A DNA stretch of 64,000 nucleotides from Enchytraeus crypticus (GCA_905160935.1 CAJHZI010000612.1:274501-338500), one strand, 5' to 3'; numbered from the stretch's first letter, positions 13,401 to 20,765 are shown. Notes: generated by a model not told the origin, from the sequence alone. Made by a program: numbers and translations.

Positions 13401-16400
13401 AACGCAATTTTTGATGTTACTCATCTCTTTATCGAAACTGATGAGAAAACTGACAGAAAATTGTTTTAAACTGACCAGTCATTCCATTAATCAATCTATA
13501 AATCAATCAGTCAATCAATCAAAGTAATCCACTAGTTAATTAATCGAGAAGCTAACACGCTACCACATAAGATCATTACGTACGCTTAGTAGATCATTAC
13601 AGCGCTGTATAAACGTATCCACTTGAGCAAACACTCCACTATCTTCAACCTTCCAGCCCAAACCTGACATTCGACCGTGCATCTTAGATATCTGTACAAA
13701 CAGTACATTTATAGACCATTCTTCCACCTAAAACAAGCTTATCTTAGATATCTGTACACACAGCACATTCATATGTCACTTTAACACCTAAACAATGCCA
13801 CAGTTTTACTAGAGAGAATATTAAGTGAAAAATAGAAATTAGCAAGAATCAGAAGCTTGGATGTCCAATTCGGTGATTAATTTAATAGATAGACGTTAGT
13901 TGTTCAAGAATACAGACCATTGCTCATCTAGGCAATTCTCATTGAAGCACTTATAAATCAAGTATTTCTAGCAGAAATCTAGGGAAGGAAATCTTAAGAG
14001 TCCATATCATATCTCCTAATTTCAGTAATCTGAGGATTGTCTAAAGAAGAAAAATTGTAGTAATTTTATTATAAGCTAAATTCTTAACATGTTAAACTTC
14101 ATAGTATAAAATGTAATAAAGAAATTCAATCTACTACTAGATTAGACACAATAGTAACCATAGATCTCGTTGAAAGAGACTGTACAGATAATAAATAAGA
14201 TACACACCCAGTTGTAGATCTTCTTGCATTGTTCACAACACTCAATGCTCGCATTTAGAGCCGCCCTACTCTTACTTATTTGACCCTCGTAGAGCGCATC
14301 CAGATCTATAGAGTCTGAACACTGTAGTATGATCTGTACAAACACCTACACATCACATATAACGTCTAGATCTATAGAGTCTGAACACTGTAGTATGATC
14401 AGTACAAACACCTACACATCACACATAACGTCCAGATCTATAGAGTCTGAACACTATAGTATGATCAGTACAAACACCTACACATCACACATAACGTCTA
14501 GATCTATAGAGTCTAAACACTGTAGTATGATCTGTACAAACACCTACATCTCAATCTATCATCATCGATAATCATTAACTAGGTTATCAATTATTGCTCA
14601 ATCAGTCATCATTATTAGTCATTTAATTAATTAGTATATCAGTAAAGGCTTCGTCAAGTCATCGTCATGAAGTCATTAACTGCCTCAATCAAATAATTAG
14701 TGTTCGTCAGAGGCGACTAACGCATCCTTAATTGGATGCACGTCGCTTGCACTATTTGAACTGCGCCACAAGCTGGTGTGATTTGTTATAATCAAATAAT
14801 CATTGAATCATGAACTTAGTTATTATGATATACTCTATCAAAAGTATCACCATTACGATATCAATTAGATTATTAGTGTATGCTTAATCAAATAATCATC
14901 ATTTAGTCTTATGATCTTCTTCTTTGAGGTAAATCTTCAGCAAATTTTGAAATATAAGTTTATTACTTTTCATAATAAATATCAGCCGGATTTGGAAAAA
15001 TTTTCTGGAACCTGAACCGGATTTGCAGAAAATGCCGGAATCAGGTTAAACAGGAATCGGAATCCGGTACACCCTACTAGATCTAAAACAATGCGTTAAT
15101 GCTTTTGACAAATCTATCTACATGTATGTCAGATCTCTATTATGAAACAAGAGCCTTAAGTTATTTGGCAATAACAAAGCCTGATAATTGCAGTCTTAAA
15201 GTAGTTAGCACATGTACATTGAGCGACTAACATTAAGGAATAGGCTGGATAGAACTCATTTAGCACAAAGAAAGAGAGAGTCTCTAGAGAGAGAGAAAGA
15301 GAGAGAGAGAGAGAGTGCGAGAGAGAGCGATACAGAGGAGTCCTTAGAGAGAGAGAGAGAGAGAGTGAAAGAGAGAGAGAGAGGAGTCTCTAGAGAGAGA
15401 GAGAGAGAGAGACTAACGCTACGGAAGAGACCAGAGAGAGCCCTCTCGCTGTTGTAGTGTGGAGATCTCGTCCAGACCATTCTGATCTTGTGCAGCAGTG
15501 GGGGCAGCACGTCAGGGATGTCTATGGGCTTAGAGGCGCAGAGCAGCTCTATAGAGCCCAGCAGAGCCTCCAGGTACAGTCTGTTACTCTCCGCCTCCTC
15601 CACCACTCTCTGATCAATCAATCAATCAGTCATCAACTTCATCAGCTTATCCATCAATCAATCAATCAGCTAATAGACAAGTTAATCAGCCTATCCATCA
15701 ATCAATCTCTCAATCACTCAGTCGGCAAATTAATTAGCTTATCCGTCAATCAATCAATCTCTCAATCAGTTAGTCGACAAATTAATCAGCTTATCCAGTA
15801 CGACAATAGGCAATAAATAAAATACATTATAGCCAACCAAACTAATTGACTCAAAATGTTAAACAAAAAAATTACTTATAAATTTAAAAAATAAATAGGA
15901 CTATGTTAAAAACAATTACTAATTTGGTTACTTAATAATAATCGTAATTAATAACCACAAAATTTTTTGTTGTAGGCAAACAATGAGGCCATAATCACCA
16001 CTGACCATGATCTCTCCAGAGAGTTTGAGGAATGGGGACACGTAGAAGGACTTGGCGTGCTCCAGTATGGCCAGGGTGTTCTTGACTCCGGCGCTGTCCA
16101 GCTGAATCCTGATCCCACTCAAGTCCTCGCAGCGATTCCTCCAGAACCGTACTTCCTGCAGCGGACCCATCGCTTCACTGGATCCTGGCTTAATGCCCTG
16201 CTGAGCACTCAGAACCTCCTTAACCTGCCTCGTCCAGTGGATAACTGTCGCTATGAGTCAATCAATCAATGAATCAACCATTCAGTTTATCTGTGAATAA
16301 ATTGTTAATCAAGTGTTCAGTCAATTAATAGATCAAACCAGCAATATACCATTAATCTAGTAATCAACCAATCAGTTATTCTAGCTGTGAATAAATAGTT

Positions 16401-18851
16401 AGCAAGTGTTCAATCGATTAATAAATCAATCAATCAATATATTATTGATCAAATAATCAACCCAACCAATCATTTAGTTAATCAATATATAAACAATCTA
16501 TCCAGTAATCAATCAATTAGTCAGTTAATGATTGGTATTTGTATTTATGCATTTTATGTTTGCATGTACAGTTGTTATCCATTCGTATCCCGACCCTGGT
16601 TAAACTGGGATTTAAGGGAAGATGATGATGATGATGATGTACAGTTGTTGTCTTGGAGGAAATAAGCATATATCTCTCCATCTATCTAATGTTTAAATAA
16701 ATAGTAACGTATGACTATATGGCAGTACTTACTCTCCAGCTGCTGTACGAGTTCTTTATTTTTAAAGACGAGCTCAGGCTGAGTATTGGTCCCGCCCTCA
16801 TGCGGCACATACAGCTCTGTCTTGCCGTTCTTCTTACCATTAGCATCGGTCAGTGAGGTCATGAACCTGTGCATTTGACCTATGAACTCTCCCTTCAGAC
16901 TGACCGGCCACTGGTCAGTACCACGACAAGCAGGCAGGAACACCCCGTGCATCGTCCTCAGCAGAGCTTCCACCGTGTAGGTGGGTGGAGCCTCCAGTGA
17001 CTTAGTCCCTGGCATTGTCTTAGCTGCTCAACAATAATAACATACAGACTGAGCTAGTAACATGATCAGTTAGGATTCTCACAGCATATCACAATGTGCA
17101 GCATTCGTAGACTGAGCTAGTAACATGATCAGTTAGGCTTCCCACAGCATATCACAATGTGCAGCATTAATAGCTCGTTTCATTGCTGATATAGCATCAT
17201 TTCATTCATGGCTGGAGCCAGTGACGATGTCGGGAAGTTATTCGACTGTGGATCAGTATGTGCGGGTTGAAATCCTGGGCTCGCCCATCACTGACTTCGC
17301 TTTCGAGTGAGGAAACTGACGTTAACATTAGCTTTCAACTAGGAGCCACAGAGCCATTACCGATGCCTGGCCGCTGAGCCACAGGAAGGAGGCGCATGTA
17401 GACGACGTCGCTGTGGAAGCTCTCCACAGAGAGAGACTTGTGCTCTGAGGTCAGCTTAACGCTGTCCCGTGCCTTCTCTTTCACTGCGCTCACTGTGCGA
17501 GGCTTGCGTAGAAACATCTGATACTCTCCCACCTGTCAATCATCGGGATCAGTATAATACATGGCTAGCATAGTTTTCGTTTTATTTGTTTCCTTTATTT
17601 TCTGGGATTTTGTATTCAGTATGTATTAAATTGCTTCTTTGGTTGTGCAATGGCGGAGTGCTATTTGCCCCAGTGGCGAAATAAAGATATATATCAATCA
17701 ACATGTACAGAAATCAATTAACTATAACAAAATTAAAAAGCTCCTAGAAATAGAAATTTGTTTGATGTGTCTACTATACAGAAAGAGCCATCTGCTAGAG
17801 CATACTCAGGGGCAGATTCATAATTTTTCGGGGGGATTGGGCCAAACTTTTTTTAAGAACATTTTTTTAATCATGCAACTGTTTTGTTAGCTTTTGAGAG
17901 ACTGAAACTATTGACTATGATCGCCACCCCCCTGAGACATTAACAGACCACTGGTAAACGTCATTGTAAATTCTTTTCGGTTATATATGACACAATGTTT
18001 AAGTTAAAAATATTTAATAGATTTTGAGGGGCCATGGCACCTTTGGCCACCCCCTGGATCCGCCACTGAACACGCTACGTAGCAAAACTCAAGAGTAGTA
18101 TATTCAAAAGTTTCATCTATTTTGTTAAATTGCATGAAAATTTGTCATATAGTAATAACTACTAGTACTCAATGGAATTTCCAAGTTAAGGTTTACAACT
18201 TGAGATAGGGGAAGCCTGGACTCCTGAGATACACTGATTGACTGGACAATGTATTGACTGAAATATAAAGTCGAATTAAGGATGAATTAAATTAGTATCT
18301 TAAATAAAATCAGTAGACTATAATAACCTGTCGATGAGGTATACTGGTAATGACTCTAAGTTGACCGTTAGGAGCTAGATACACACACAACAAATCCGTT
18401 TTTCCAGCCACAAACTTATCCACCTCGTCGAAATGATCCGGATTCCACTGATCTATGGTAATCTTGTTGTTGAGACACCGATCAATCAGGATCTGCTGGA
18501 CTGAGCCCATGGGACCCAGCGACACGGCTGACTCCACTGTGCTCACAGTGCTTCCACTAAAGGACGCTGCTCTCGTCACAGCACCCGCAGGACCCGGTGT
18601 CTGAGGCTGAACGCTCGCTGATCTCTGACTCGCAGTCGACTCCCCGCCTGCGCTCGACGCAATGGAAGGAACGCGAGAGACGGACAATTCACTTTCTTCG
18701 TAGTTCATCTTGGAGGCGTCAGTGAGGACGCTAGCGGAACTGACAGTCGAGCCGTCGGAGTCAGCACGGCTGCTCTGAGACCTCGCAACGCTGCTGCCCT
18801 TGCTCACGTCTGAGCCTGCCACTGAGGGGCTCACACTGTTCCCTTCCGTCA
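1..18851 (-). CDS. DNAH2: Axonemal dynein heavy chain, DNAH2-like, 5' part of gene (23 exons, partial)
   Basis: Spliced gene read right to left. The exons give about 1,420 codons of dynein heavy-chain tail (DHC_N1-type stem), ending at the start of the linker (DHC_N2). The AAA motor, stalk and microtubule-binding parts lie beyond the left edge. Similarity to vertebrate DNAH2 is collinear: FWRNRCEDLSGI, VWTRSPHYN, STSWHEDF, VIRDYNR, WDSYRELWEI, LDVSLQLW and the terminal WGSWKSSRF all fall in the expected order and spacing. DNAH2 is known as an inner-arm (I1/f type) dynein heavy chain in motile cilia and flagella; the tail binds the partner heavy chain and intermediate chains. Each junction keeps GT/AG and reading phase. 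The N-terminal 100 or so residues are Ser/Thr-rich and unlike other dyneins, as usual for this family. Paralogue choice (DNAH2 rather than another inner-arm heavy chain) is strong but rests on memory of the family. Confidence 0.9.
310..382 (-). mobile_element. Retroposon 3' module, family C, with (ATT)n tail
   Basis: Family C (sense): GGGGACGTCCCTGACATCAT, CCTTGGATGAGGAAACGGAC, GTTAAACCTTTATT then (ATT)n. Shares GAGGAAAC-GACGTTAA with family A. This copy is antisense. Sense copies at 878-942, 12640-12702, 40665-40790, 40945-41035, 53566-53650, 54668-54800, 56228-56300 and 61797-61888; partial or TTGA-tailed copies at 11145-11200, 32538-32612, 34655-34750 and 40865-40925. Confidence 0.65.
714..832 (-). 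mobile_element. tRNA-derived SINE, family A
   Basis: Family consensus (sense): GGCTGGAGCCAGTGGCGAAG then TCGGTAAGATACTCGACCG, GGGTTCAAATCC (B box), CGCCCGTCACTGACATCG, GAGGAAACTGACGTTA. TGGCGAAGTCGG is a good A box. This copy is antisense and 5' truncated. Confidence 0.7.
976..1224 (-). CDS. DNAH2: DNAH2-like exon 22
   Basis: 249 nt, phase 0 to 0. Encodes EKFRADLLAEGEQFLAGARE, AFSAINDYKQRIV and RGLAIFRIDFPS. Two degenerate copies of its 5' edge lie at 1258-1300 and 1345-1390. Confidence 0.92.
1225..1400 (-). repeat. Two copies of the DNAH2 exon 22 acceptor edge with TTGA repeats
   Basis: CAATAGATCTGCTCTGAACT and CAATAGATCAGCTCTGAACT echo exon 22's first codons; the nearer copy keeps TCTCCTGTG (AG acceptor). 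Confidence 0.82.
1501..1668 (-). repeat. 3 x 56-bp tandem copies of the DNAH2 exon 21 donor edge
   Basis: Each unit contains the last codons of exon 21 (ATGATCAAGAGACAAAAG) plus GTTTGAG, then intron. Period exactly 56, nearly identical to each other. They lie downstream of exon 21 in the transcript. Confidence 0.92.
1673..1919 (-). CDS. DNAH2: DNAH2-like exon 21
   Basis: 247 nt, phase 2 to 0. Encodes ISETPNTMDELDVSLQLWE, FSVLHKYDIEVDDLVLAQL and ELMIKRQK, aligned with LGVSLQLVDAL. Has echoes on both sides: 56-bp donor-edge copies and several acceptor-edge copies. Confidence 0.93.
1953..2460 (-). repeat. Partial copies of the DNAH2 exon 21 acceptor edge, interleaved with TTGA repeats
   Basis: Copies at about 1957-2077 (longest), 2108-2180, 2265-2290 and 2405-2455. 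Each is a version of the exon 21 start (CATCCATAGCGTTAGGTGAC on the plus strand) and, in most, the acceptor, separated by CAAT repeats. Confidence 0.85.
2776..3012 (-). mobile_element. tRNA-derived SINE, family B
   Basis: Family B (sense): TTAATAGCGTAGGGGTAACG (A-box-like), CTCGTGGGTTCGAATCCCAG (B box), GAGTAAAATCTCTGACATTC, GCCTAACGGTTTAAACATGT, ending near GATCATTTCACTATAATGCG. This antisense copy is nearly full length, 50 bp from DNAH2 exon 20. Confidence 0.78.
3064..3264 (-). CDS. DNAH2: DNAH2-like exon 20
   Basis: 201 nt, phase 2 to 2. Encodes YMDIQQSVQGL, QFVQIDCTSLKSSIVTHCVE and VYDWIKLSSA, aligned with VLLDCSHLKFSLVQHCNEW. Acceptor GATTGATGTAG, donor CCT|GTTAGT. Its first 111 nt are repeated twice more upstream as separate potential exons (3294-3404 and 3434-3544). 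Confidence 0.9.
3294..3404 (-). CDS. DNAH2: Candidate duplicate mini-exon of DNAH2 exon 20 (copy 2)
   Basis: Acceptor GATTGATGTAG, 111 nt, donor GA|GTGAGTGATT. Starts and ends phase 2 and is fully open (QFVQIDCTSLKSSIVTHCVE), so it could be included between exons 19 and 20 without frameshift. Inclusion would duplicate 37 residues of the stem. Whether it is ever spliced in is unknown. Confidence 0.45.
3434..3544 (-). CDS. DNAH2: Candidate duplicate mini-exon of DNAH2 exon 20 (copy 3)
   Basis: Same design as the copy at 3294-3404: 111 nt, phase 2-2, acceptor GATGTAG and donor GTGAGT, open throughout. It differs from copy 2 by a few bases, two or three of them amino-acid changing. Confidence 0.45.
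3725..3787 (-). repeat. Copy of the DNAH2 exon 19 donor edge
   Basis: Second version of exon 19's last bases (GATCTAGATATACAGAG then GTA) about 55 bp downstream in the transcript; retains a GT. Confidence 0.75.
3795..4006 (-). CDS. DNAH2: DNAH2-like exon 19
   Basis: 212 nt, phase 0 to 2. Encodes PLHELLGGDSDVDKIERL, LEQWDSYRELWEISKTEF and FDLDIQR. Acceptor GATTGATTGAAG. One copy of the donor edge follows at about 3730-3785. Confidence 0.93.
4007..5313. other. DNAH2 intron 18 (transcript order), no gene
   Basis: Starts with a 150-bp TTGA/TTAG tract; 4200-4560 is unique sequence of higher GC that I do not recognise; then AT-rich sequence and the minisatellite at 5020-5290. Confidence 0.6.
5020..5290. 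repeat. Minisatellite in DNAH2 intron 18
   Basis: Units built on AATCAAATATCGACTATAA, of about 24 and 38 bp, roughly eight copies. Confidence 0.85.
5314..5442 (-). CDS. DNAH2: DNAH2-like exon 18
   Basis: 129 nt, phase 0 to 0, donor GAT|GTGAGT. Encodes LEFSPSASELMGTVVGLAKD and ITRLTESLTKRR, collinear with VEFSPTLQTLAGVVNDI. Confidence 0.92.
6363..6536 (-). CDS. DNAH2: DNAH2-like exon 17
   Basis: 174 nt, phase 0 to 0. Encodes VEKIDRILEESLRFNVRLSL and NVLFKIQLVLEQNK. A partial 5'-edge copy at 6556-6620 has lost its AG. Confidence 0.9.
6556..6625 (-). repeat. Copy of the DNAH2 exon 17 acceptor edge
   Basis: Repeats the first 60 or so nt of exon 17 (TACTGGTATCACAACGTGGA); the acceptor AG has become TG. 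Confidence 0.8.
6722..7118. repeat. 60-bp minisatellite, about 7 copies
   Basis: Unit begins CTGCGAGGACTAGAGAGTAG, CCTAATCATGAAAGTGTTTG. In the DNAH2 intron between exons 16 and 17. The open frame through it follows only from a period divisible by three. Confidence 0.9.
7166..7270 (-). CDS. DNAH2: DNAH2-like exon 16
   Basis: 105 nt, phase 0 to 0. Encodes KSQVMGQLEALQSRLIEEL and YDVFKDDGPE, matching YEVFKNDGPE of DNAH2. Acceptor ATTGTTGAAG. Confidence 0.9.
7790..7900 (-). mobile_element. tRNA-derived SINE, family A
   Basis: Antisense copy, 5' end lost; retains the B box (as ATTTGAACCC), the GTCAGTGACGGGCG block and the AATGTCAGTTTCCTCA 3' block. Confidence 0.7.
8048..8182 (-). CDS. DNAH2: DNAH2-like exon 15
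   Basis: 135 nt, phase 0 to 0. Encodes VQQQVDDFKLTSGNF and QIVYSKQEFDELQ. Acceptor follows a TTGA-repeat tract. Confidence 0.9.
8403..8534 (-). mobile_element. tRNA-derived SINE, family A
   Basis: Nearly full antisense copy ending at GTCACTGGCTCCAGTG, with B box and CGTCAGTTTCCTCACTC block. In the DNAH2 intron after exon 14. Confidence 0.75.
8649..8805 (-). CDS. DNAH2: DNAH2-like exon 14
   Basis: 157 nt, phase 2 to 0. Encodes LGLFKERVINLNKKINLGL, KLLWSSREKAQLFVNESRL and NSAK. Acceptor preceded by GATTGATTGTAG. Confidence 0.92.
9470..9634 (-). CDS. DNAH2: DNAH2-like exon 13
   Basis: 165 nt, phase 2 to 2. Encodes MVLHYRELQKIYQEMKYW, LTFELPNFV and LRERIHLVIRDYNR, the classic dynein stem motif. 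Confidence 0.93.
9783..9995 (+). mobile_element. tRNA-like SINE, family F (single copy seen)
   Basis: TCGTGGCCCAGTGCGTAGAG (A-box-like) and GGTCGCTGGTACGAGACTGC (B-box-like) 45 nt apart resemble a tRNA head; the rest is unique here, ending CGTGTCGACCCCAAATAGG. In the intron between DNAH2 exons 12 and 13. Confidence 0.5.
10160..10410. repeat. GA-rich microsatellites
   Basis: Long (GA)n runs in the intron next to DNAH2 exon 12; similar tracts at 200-302, 15275-15412, 31365-31455, 53930-54020, 54345-54390 and 56142-56190. Several are the tails of LINE copies. Confidence 0.85.
10236..10290 (-). repeat. Copy of the DNAH2 exon 12 donor edge
   Basis: Repeats the exon end (ACTTTAACTCG then TTAGTATT) beyond a GA-rich tract. 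Confidence 0.7.
10424..10503 (-). CDS. DNAH2: DNAH2-like exon 12
   Basis: 80 nt, phase 0 to 2 with donor CTC|GTCAGT. Encodes SLLAVPLLMKSPISPG and RIDSNFN. A donor 4 nt later (TCA|GTATCT) also exists but would break phase with exon 13. A partial copy of the donor edge lies at about 10240-10285. Confidence 0.78.
10711..10845 (-). CDS. DNAH2: DNAH2-like exon 11
   Basis: 135 nt, phase 0 to 0. Encodes FEAATFIPRIAEWTDL and ESVHKRFFQWTTSINK, collinear with the QEWTSSLDKD segment of DNAH2. Confidence 0.88.
10978..11118 (-). mobile_element. tRNA-derived SINE, family A
   Basis: Full-length but diverged antisense copy ending CGCCACTGGCTCCAGCCA. Confidence 0.75.
11275..11457 (-). CDS. DNAH2: DNAH2-like exon 10
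   Basis: 183 nt, phase 0 to 0. Encodes SIKRILDQKVVFTYSLISAE and GGAIWDRTLIRRLERIKE, matching the ARWVHILRRRIDRV region. One degenerate copy of the 5' half lies at 11486-11580. Confidence 0.9.
11482..11585 (-). repeat. Copy of the DNAH2 exon 10 5' half
   Basis: About 90 nt of exon 10 with acceptor (ATTGGTAG) and several substitutions; ends in CAAT repeats rather than a donor. Confidence 0.85.
12058..12187 (-). CDS. DNAH2: DNAH2-like exon 9
   Basis: 130 nt, phase 2 to 0. Encodes FKQGMTDIEMMLQNLI and AVDLLDIFLHLSIRP. Four tandem copies of its acceptor edge follow at 12190-12420. Confidence 0.9.
12190..12425 (-). repeat. 4 tandem copies (about 58 bp) of the DNAH2 exon 9 acceptor edge
   Basis: Unit: CTTAAATCTGTAAACAACCA plus AATCAAATCATC and ATGTCAGTCATGCCCTG (plus strand). 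Three copies keep an acceptor-like CTGTAAAC or a variant. Confidence 0.88.
12707..12850 (+). mobile_element. tRNA-derived SINE, family A, with head-to-head palindrome
   Basis: Full copy: A box TGGCGAAGTCGG at 12729-12740, B box GGGTTCAAATCC at 12771-12782. Preceded by an inverted copy of its own first bases, making a palindrome at 12703-12742. Confidence 0.82.
12896..13101 (-). CDS. DNAH2: DNAH2-like exon 8
   Basis: 206 nt, phase 0 to 2. Encodes VCEYQEHFGR, GGQRGPELTRELTEIENNF and MLDVNSTSWHEDFD. The acceptor directly follows TTGA repeats; a partial copy of the 5' edge sits upstream. Confidence 0.93.
13112..13240 (-). repeat. Copy of the DNAH2 exon 8 5' part
   Basis: About 90 nt of exon 8 with its acceptor and TTGA tract, a few substitutions, then a second shorter remnant at 13222-13240. 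Confidence 0.85.
13584..13691 (-). CDS. DNAH2: DNAH2-like exon 7
   Basis: 108 nt, phase 0 to 0. Encodes ISKMHGRMSGLGWKVED and VFAQVDTFIQRCNDLLS, the conserved FAQVDAFxxRCxDL stem motif. Too short to stand out as an ORF; found from frame continuity and the motif. Confidence 0.9.
13738..13792 (-). repeat. Copy of the DNAH2 exon 7 acceptor edge
   Basis: TTATCTTAGATATCTGTACA repeats the exon 7 edge and acceptor at 13681-13700. Confidence 0.7.
14208..14345 (-). CDS. DNAH2: DNAH2-like exon 6
   Basis: 138 nt, phase 0 to 0. Encodes SDSIDLDALYEGQ and SIECCEQCKKIYNW, the expected stem segment after the RSPHYN motif. Three tandem partial copies of its 5' edge lie just upstream in the intron. Confidence 0.88.
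14350..14560 (-). repeat. 3 tandem copies (about 65 bp) of the DNAH2 exon 6 acceptor edge
   Basis: Each unit holds acceptor (ATGTGTAG) and 48 open nt of exon 6 ending at a GAC|GTTATG junction, which happens to be phase 0-0. Confidence 0.9.
15418..15609 (-). CDS. DNAH2: DNAH2-like exon 5
   Basis: 192 nt, phase 0 to 0. Encodes LPPLLHKIRMVWTRSPHYN and ends GLFRS. The acceptor abuts a TTGA repeat. The donor AGC|GTTAGT is followed at once by a CT-rich microsatellite (GA-rich on the plus strand). Confidence 0.93.
16006..16250 (-). CDS. DNAH2: DNAH2-like exon 4
   Basis: 245 nt. Encodes VIHWTRQVKEVLSAQ, then FWRNRCEDLSGI and SFYVSPFLKLSGEIM, a diagnostic stretch of dynein stems. Acceptor follows a TTGATTGA tract; donor ATG|GTCAGT. 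Confidence 0.93.
16568..16645 (+). mobile_element. Retroposon 3' module, family E, with (GAT)n tail
   Basis: TCGTATCCCGACCCTGGTTA, AACTGGGATTTAAGGGAAGA, then (TGA)n. Other copies: 5708-5775, 8945-8995, 49428-49495 (+) and 9108-9160 (-). Confidence 0.55.
16733..17023 (-). CDS. DNAH2: DNAH2-like exon 3
   Basis: 291 nt, phase 1 to phase 1, donor AGA|GTAAGT. Encodes YTVEALLRTMHGVFLPAC and, near the end, KNKELVQQLE, matching the DNAH2 segment KDKELVQRLE. Confidence 0.9.
17207..17337 (+). mobile_element. tRNA-derived SINE, family A
   Basis: Full-length copy (GGCTGGAGCCAGTGACGATG ... GACGTTAACATTAGCTTT). Ends about 25 nt from the donor of DNAH2 exon 2, on the opposite strand to the gene. Confidence 0.78.
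17361..17532 (-). CDS. DNAH2: DNAH2-like exon 2
   Basis: Acceptor preceded by ATTGACAG; begins phase 0 with VGEYQMFLRKP and ends phase 1 at RPGI. 172 nt. A SINE (family A) ends about 26 nt beyond the donor. Confidence 0.8.
17812..18066. mobile_element. Possible hAT-like MITE
   Basis: Left end near CAGGGGCAGATTCAT, right end GGATCCGCCACTG, G-rich inside the left end and C-rich at the right, as in CAGTGGCGGATCC-type MITEs. No clear target duplication. Lies in intron 1 of the DNAH2-like gene. Confidence 0.5.
18328..18851 (-). CDS. DNAH2: DNAH2-like exon 1 (first recognised)
   Basis: Acceptor at 18852-18853, donor at 18326-18327, ends phase 0 after IPHRQ. The first 100 or so residues are Ser-rich and low complexity; the conserved part begins near QQILIDRCLNN and ends LRVITSIPHRQ. 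An in-frame ATG at 18864 could be the true start (179 codons). Otherwise the exon is spliced to an unseen 5' exon at codon position 2. I cannot decide between these. Confidence 0.8.
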
Positions 18852-20377
18852 CTGAAAATAGCATTTTAAAAATGTTATTAACAAATTATTAGTACTGCTA
18901 TCATACAGTACTATAATAACTTACTATATAGTAACTTTGTACAATAAGTACTATAGCAACTTTTGTATTAGGACAGTAGATATAAATGAGTAAGGTTTAA
19001 GTGCATGTCGCACTATGCTTTAGAGGAAAGGCTTAACATCGTATTAATTGATAATTAATTAATCTTTGATAGTGAATTTGAATTAATTATTAATTAATCT
19101 TGTTGTTTGCATTACAGAGACTAGCATTTTTTCTAAAATAGTTTCTACAGAAAGTACTGAATCAGCGTGTTGAATGAGTTTTGTGCGCAGTCAGAATGTC
19201 CTAGATATGATCTTTTAATGAGGAAGTAGACAGTGAAACTATATGTTACAGCTATTAGAAAATCATAATTAAATATTATCTGGCAAATTATAATTATATA
19301 CATGTGTTGAGTATATACTGTATGCTACTAAATATTAGGCGTTTCAAACCTGTAGACATTTTTAATGTCTTATCCTCTGTCCCAAATCTCTAACTTTCTT
19401 AACTAAGCTCTTCTAAGCTCTAAGTTCTTCTTAGTTTCTTAAATGCTAATTTGAAATGTCCTTTCTGTTGATCTATGTAGTACCAAATCCAATAGAAAAC
19501 TTAAAAACCTGGGCCTTTGAATAAGTAGAAATGACTAAAGAACTCTGCAAGTTAAATAAATCTAGAATCCACAATTTATCTGTAAGCTACAATCTACCAG
19601 GCCTGTAAAATAAGAATTACATCTATACATGAATTCAAAGGTTTAAAAAAAAACCTTTAGAAGCTATAACCGATTAACACTTTTAATGTAAATATTTAAC
19701 TGTGTAAATTAACTTAAAGCCACAAATCTAAAATACACAAAATAATTCAGAGTAGGCTCTCCTTATTTAGGCCTAATCTAGCTCGACCGTTTCATAGTTA
19801 AAAGCAACATAAAATAAATTTATAGGCATTCGGTATCATGAGGGTTTTTCTTAGATGCTAGAGTAACTGAGCTTAAAAGGATGAAAATCAAGTCATAAAA
19901 CTAGTCAAATCAACCGAAAAATTTAACTCATCAAAAATATTGGCAGATATCAATTTTCTGCATAATTCGAATTATTCTGTATACTAATTCTGAAACACCA
20001 GTTGATAATTTCTGACAAGTCCCAAATGCTCTTTCGTTATCAGATTTCTGAAAATGTCCATAGATATTTTAGGCACTAAAGTAAATTTAACTTTCTACTA
20101 CGAATGTACTCCTCGCAACGTCACTCGGTGGACACCAGAGCAGCCTCCTCAACCCTCTGCCTCTGCCTATCACTATTCTTAGTTCTTTTCTTTCTAAGAA
20201 AAATGTCAAAAAGTCTACAAAAGACATTGAAAATGACATAGACTATATTAAAATTACAAAAATTGATATTTTTAATAATAATAATAATAATAATAAAATA
20301 TAAAATAAAATAATGAAGTAAAATGATAAAATAAAATAATTAATGATTTTAAAATGACAAATTAAAATGAAAAATTA

Positions 20378-20515
20378 TTATTATTTTTGGAATTTGCACA
20401 GTTTTTGGACTTTCCTTTTGCTCGCCGGCTTTATTTTGACTCTATAGTGCTTGTTGTTGTCATTGATGACAGTAGCACTGTAATTTTTGTTATAATTATT
20501 GTTATTATTAGGCAT
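20378..20515 (+). mobile_element. Unnamed SINE-like repeat, family D
   Basis: Sense: GGAATTTGCACAGTTTTTGG, CTCGCCGGCTTTATTTTGAC, GTTGTCATTGATGACAGTAG then ATT repeats. Other copies: 31640-31765 (+), 20660-20765 (-), 33770-33890 (-), 62876-63015 (-) and 63950-64000 (-, cut by the window end). No tRNA boxes seen. Confidence 0.6.
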
Positions 20516-20659
20516 TTTTCAAATTTTGCTTTCAGCAAAGTTTAAATGGACCGTTTTTAGTGTAAACAATCTTGTTATGTTTCACGGACTTCTTGAATTT
20601 AATAGCGTCATTTCTTTTTACAGCAATATTACGATTGTAGGTTGTGTGATCAATCACTG

Positions 20660-20765
20660 ATAATAATACTAACCACAATTAGAGTGCTACAGTCATCAAT
20701 GCCAACATCGAGCACTATTGAGACAAAATCAAGCCAGCAAGCGAAAAAGACGGTCCAAATAATAA
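20660..20765 (-). mobile_element. Family D repeat, antisense
   Basis: TTAGAGTGCTACAGTCATCA, GAGCACTATTGAGACAAAAT. Forms an inverted pair with the copy 145 bp upstream. Confidence 0.6.
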
